Both the position numbers and the translations under genes were made by a program. From Dentipellis sp. KUC8613 (Eukaryota > Basidiomycota > Agaricomycetes > Russulales > Hericiaceae): a stretch of DNA of 64,000 bases. The notes beneath the pieces are model-generated. The model was given only the letters and a program-made list of their open reading frames with translations, searched no databases and had not been told where the DNA came from. The stretch's first letter is position 1, and the number at the start of each line of letters is the position of its first letter. Positions 60,897 through 64,000 of the stretch are shown one piece after another. The stretch lies in assembly GCA_002286715.1 (NCBI GenBank), contig NSJX01000005.1, positions 157,213 to 221,212 of the forward strand, read 5' to 3'.

Positions 60897-62521
60897 TGTT
60901 GTTCTAGATGTCGGATGTGTGGAAGAGCTGCTGGATGAGTATTGACGCTGCGGCCGTTGCGACGTTAAATACGACGAATGGCTAACACCCCTCCCCACCC
61001 TACAGTTGTCGTTGTCGGAGGGAGCGTGCACGGGAGGACGGACAAGGCCCTCCAGCCCTCATTGTGCGGACCTCACAACCAGCCCGCCCCATGTACATAA
61101 GAGGTAATCTGTGAAGGATCTCAGCTACTTCCGATCCCACTCCGTGGTGTAGCAACCGGCAAAAAGGATGCCATGCTCCCGGGCACAATAACGCAAAGCT
61201 CTGCTGTTCACCCGAGAGTCTATGACTCCTACAGTGACAAAAGGTAAGGAGAAATAATAAACTCTTGGCAAACGATGACCCTCACCTAGGGTAACGGCCG
61301 GACGGACGGAAAGAGCTGGAGGGCGACTGCGCTCAACGGTTGGCGGCAGCGTGCGTTCAGCAGTTGGCGGAGGTACGTAGGTTGCAGTTGTCCGTACAGG
61401 ATGCGGCGCCGGGATGTGACTCGGTTCCACCACCCACCAAGGGCAAGTTAGTTGATAGGAATGGAATCCCATAAACAACCGGGACAAAACGCGCTTTACC
61501 GGTTTACATGTACCTACGATATTGGTACTCAGCACAGGTGTCCCTTACACGCATAATTACAAGCCGTAGGCCAGGGCGTTGATCTCATAGGAAATCGGCC
61601 GATAATCCCGAGTGCAAGGGTGCGTTACATGTTGGAATTTTGAAACCCGAACAATCAACGAAATGCAAGGTTACTAACATTATATGGGGGTACATAAAAG
61701 CAAGCAAAATGAGCCGCACAAAGGTTTCCGAATAGATGGAATGAATATTTCAGTGCAGAGGATTCAGATGAAAAAAGCATGACGACGAACCAAGGAGTAA
61801 ATCAGATGCGTACGGGGGATGGGGAGCGGAAAGAGGAGCTAGCTCTGGGTGAGGGTCAACGGGCTCTAGGTGTATGAGATGGATGGGGAAAAGCATCAAT
61901 GCCCGATCGCGATGGCGTATGAAGTGTCCAGAGCTAGAAGATTGGCGGGCCCTCCGAGTCGTTCAACACTGACTTGATCATGGAGGGAATGATGAAAACA
62001 TTAGAGAGACTTATGGTGAACGCCTGAGGGAGCTCCGTCCAGGTTGAGAGTAGCAGTTACAGTCTAAGCTGTTTGAAGTTCAATTCAACATTCAAGCGCT
62101 GAATGAAGTTCCCGCTACCCTCAGAGTGCGCGTGGTTCTAAGTAGTGCCATCGTGGGCAACTGGGCGAGATCTGGCGGGGGTTGTGTGTACTATGTAGGC
62201 TTTGGTGGCCCGCTCAAGTCGGCTTTGTTCCTTTCAGTCGGCGATTATCACCTGGCCAGTGCGTCATGCAAGGCGCTTGCTCATCGAGGCTACCGGTTCG
62301 CTTTGAAGGGTCGGCGCGGCGTTGCCAGTCCGTGCTCGACTTATATCGATCATGAGGGACTTACGGTTCGTCGACGACGTGGAATCAATCTGAAATTTGG
62401 AGGCTTGCTGATAGACGCACTGCCGTCCGATTGAAGCCAAAGTACTAGGCAGGGAACTAGCGCTGTCATTCACATCTTTAAGGTCGTACGGTATAGAACG
62501 CTGGTACAGGTAACTAAACAC
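60897..62521. other. Intergenic between genes A and B
   Basis: About 1.6 kb. It holds the gene A promoter with a duplicated 16-base motif (61331-61370) and the 3' flank of gene B. A plus-strand ORF at 62126-62434 has no coding features that I recognise. Confidence 0.5.
61331..61370. promoter_or_regulatory. Direct repeat of a TTCAGCAGTTGG-like motif upstream of gene A
   Basis: Two copies of about 16 bases (GCTCAACGGTTGGCGG at 61331, GTTCAGCAGTTGGCGG at 61355) are spaced 24 bases apart, 435-475 bases before the start codon. The same motif occurs upstream of gene B. Confidence 0.5.
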
Positions 62522-63467
62522 TCAGAATTGCAAGACATTCCTGGTAACATGCAGAAGAGGCATCCAACTCCCCGAAGAGACATGGATGAGACCCAAAACA
62601 TTGATTTCATCGCGGGTGATCCCATCTGGCCCACCAACCCTCCAGTTGTGTGAAGGATTCTCGGCATCCTCTTTCTTGAACTTCAATGAAAGGTCAGCAC
62701 CCGTCTGCGGATCGAGATTATGCATGGCTCACTTGAAGAAAGTAGTCGACAGTACGACCGACGTGCTGCACAAGGTGCTGAAGATTGATTGGTTGCTTCG
62801 CGGAGGTTTCATCCTTGATCTGGACCTGACGGTGATAGTCCTCGTAGCCGAGCCACTGGGAAGTTGAACAGGACCAAGGTTAGTTCTCATTCGACATATT
62901 GACAACCAGGTCCGTACCCCAATGCGAATCTGCGTGGAGGACTTGTTGCCCATATACGGAGCTATCCCAACTTCTCTGAGAGAATCGCAACGCCCCTGGA
63001 CTGCGTCCTCGAGAGTCATCCCGATCGTCCCGTTATTATGCACGAAGAAGATGGGCAAGCACAGCTGAGCATTCGTGACATGCTTCCGCCGATCACCTTC
63101 CGATCTAGGCCTCCAAAGCCTCTGCCGTACGATGGTGCCCATAGTCCAATTGACCACGTAGTCGATGACCAACAGGCGGTTGTTCTCGACCGTGAGGGCG
63201 TTGGGGGGGATAGCAACATGGCGGAAGTACTCATGGTGGACTGACACCGAGTACGGAGAGTTCACGGCTGCGCCAAGCATGAACGGGACTAATTTGAGAT
63301 CGGCTTTGAGCACACCTGCCTCGAAGATGTATTCAGCGCCATCAGGGCCGAGGGATTGCCCAACGAGCCCATGCTGGAACACGTCGAACCCAAAATACTA
63401 CAGAATTGTGAGTCCGTGATGATGACCGAGGCTTGAGATGAAGACGTACAAAACCTAGGGCGTCCAT
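62522..63467 (-). CDS. Unknown protein, HVSxGSW family, tandem gene B
   Basis: Paralogue of gene A with the same four-exon layout. A tiny first exon (MDALGF) joins YFGFDVFQHGLVGQSLGPDG. Exon 2 has AEYIFEAGVLKADL, VPFMLGAAVNSPYSVSVHHE, LLVIDYVVNWTMGTIVRQRL, LCLPIFFVHNNGTIGMTLED and GNKSSTQIRIG. Exon 3 begins WLGYEDYHRQVQIKDETS and ends HVGRTVDYFLQ. Exon 4 reads FKKEDAENPSHNWRVGGPDG, ITRDEINVLGLIHVSSGSW and LLHVTRNVLQF. Identity with gene A is high through exons 2-4, so the pair arose by local duplication. No known fold is recognised. Confidence 0.78.
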
Positions 63468-64000
63468 TTCCGCTGTTGAAGTCGATGAGAAGCGGGGCTG
63501 AAGCTGCTACCACCACGCTCTCTTAAATACCGGCAAATGTTTGGCAGACTGGCACAACCTACAGCTGTTGTTATGGAGGGAACGTGGGCGATAGGACAGA
63601 TTCAGCTCACCAAACCTCATGATCACCAGCCGGACTGTACAATGTACACACGAAAAGGGAGGTCCATCGAGGGTTCAAGTTCATCTTTGACGAAAGAGAG
63701 TAGTATGTTGCTGCTACACCTGCAGCCTCATAGCTCCTAACGCGGCGAAACGTAAGAAAAGGGTACGCCAGACAAACGATGTCCTTACCGGTTGGTCACG
63801 GTGGAGCGGACAGTTGGAGGGCGGAAGCCTTCAGCAGTTGGTGAGTGGGCCTTCAACAGCCGGTGGGAGAAGACCTTCAGCAGTTGGTGAGAACATGGAG
63901 GCTGTAATCATCTGTACATCCCCCTTCTGCATGTCAGTATGTAGAACTGTGTCCTGTAAACAAACTGTACAGACGACAGTACTTGTACCGGTTGATGTCC
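63468..64000. other. Gene B upstream region to window end
   Basis: This part holds the gene B promoter, including the repeat at 63828-63891. No further gene start was recognised before the edge. Confidence 0.45.
63828..63891. promoter_or_regulatory. Three direct repeats of CCTTCAGCAGTTGGTGAG upstream of gene B
   Basis: Copies at 63828-63845, 63850-63867 (four changes) and 63874-63891 are spaced 22-24 bases apart. The first and third are identical. They lie about 360-425 bases before the start codon, at a distance similar to the related repeat before gene A. Confidence 0.6.

Noticed and set aside
62126..62434. 102-codon plus-strand ORF between genes A and B
   Set aside because: Lacks recognisable features, splice-linked partner exons or a paralogue.

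Overview
The window is nuclear DNA of a filamentous basidiomycete (Agaricomycetes, possibly a polypore-type wood decayer). The evidence is dense protein-coding genes split by many short GT-AG introns of about 50-70 bases, fungal housekeeping genes with best-known counterparts in yeasts and mushrooms, gene orders with short divergent promoters, and no bacterial signals, plasmid functions or CRISPR. The order-level placement is inference.

Layout. 1-893 (minus) is the open 5' part of a membrane protein gene that runs off the left edge; a complete inverted paralogue lies at 16060-18997 (plus). Between them are housekeeping genes: ERG7 lanosterol synthase (minus) divergent with an ARP9-like actin-related protein (plus), ribosomal protein eL30 (minus) divergent with a SET-domain methyltransferase (plus), a Bin3/MEPCE-type RNA 5'-phosphate methyltransferase (plus) convergent with a GPP/DOG-like HAD phosphatase (minus), and VMS1/ANKZF1 (minus) divergent with phosphomannomutase SEC53 (plus). 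POL3, the catalytic subunit of DNA polymerase delta, fills 19644-24203 and has three MluI cell-cycle boxes in its promoter.

24.4-34.6 kb holds three tandem major-facilitator (DHA1-type) drug/polyamine antiporter genes, all on the minus strand. They derive from a duplicated unit that includes promoter and 3' sequences; two copies keep a CCG-N3-CGG palindrome upstream. Then come the condensin kleisin subunit CND2/BRN1 (plus) and a small unknown gene (minus), followed by a 7.8 kb GC-rich stretch (38967-46802) in which I find no credible gene.

From 46.8 kb: an unknown Ser/Pro-rich gene (minus) is divergent from LEO1 (Paf1 complex). After these come an ataxin-10/CTR86 homologue (minus) divergent with VMA12 (plus), and a BRAP2/ETP1 RING-UBP ubiquitin ligase (minus) divergent with a CoA-type Nudix hydrolase (plus). 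Two tandem unknown genes, A (59937-60896) and B (62522-63467), close the window on the minus strand.

The most interesting unexplained signal is that genes A and B and the unknown gene at 46803-48282 are one family. They share a C-terminal module ending in an HVSxGSW motif, and two introns at the same positions and phase. The second is the mosaic of perfect identity between the two inverted copies of the membrane/coiled-coil protein, including 118 identical bases around the start codon. Exon boundaries below were read by eye from splice consensus and reading-frame continuity; outer coordinates are start codon to stop codon.
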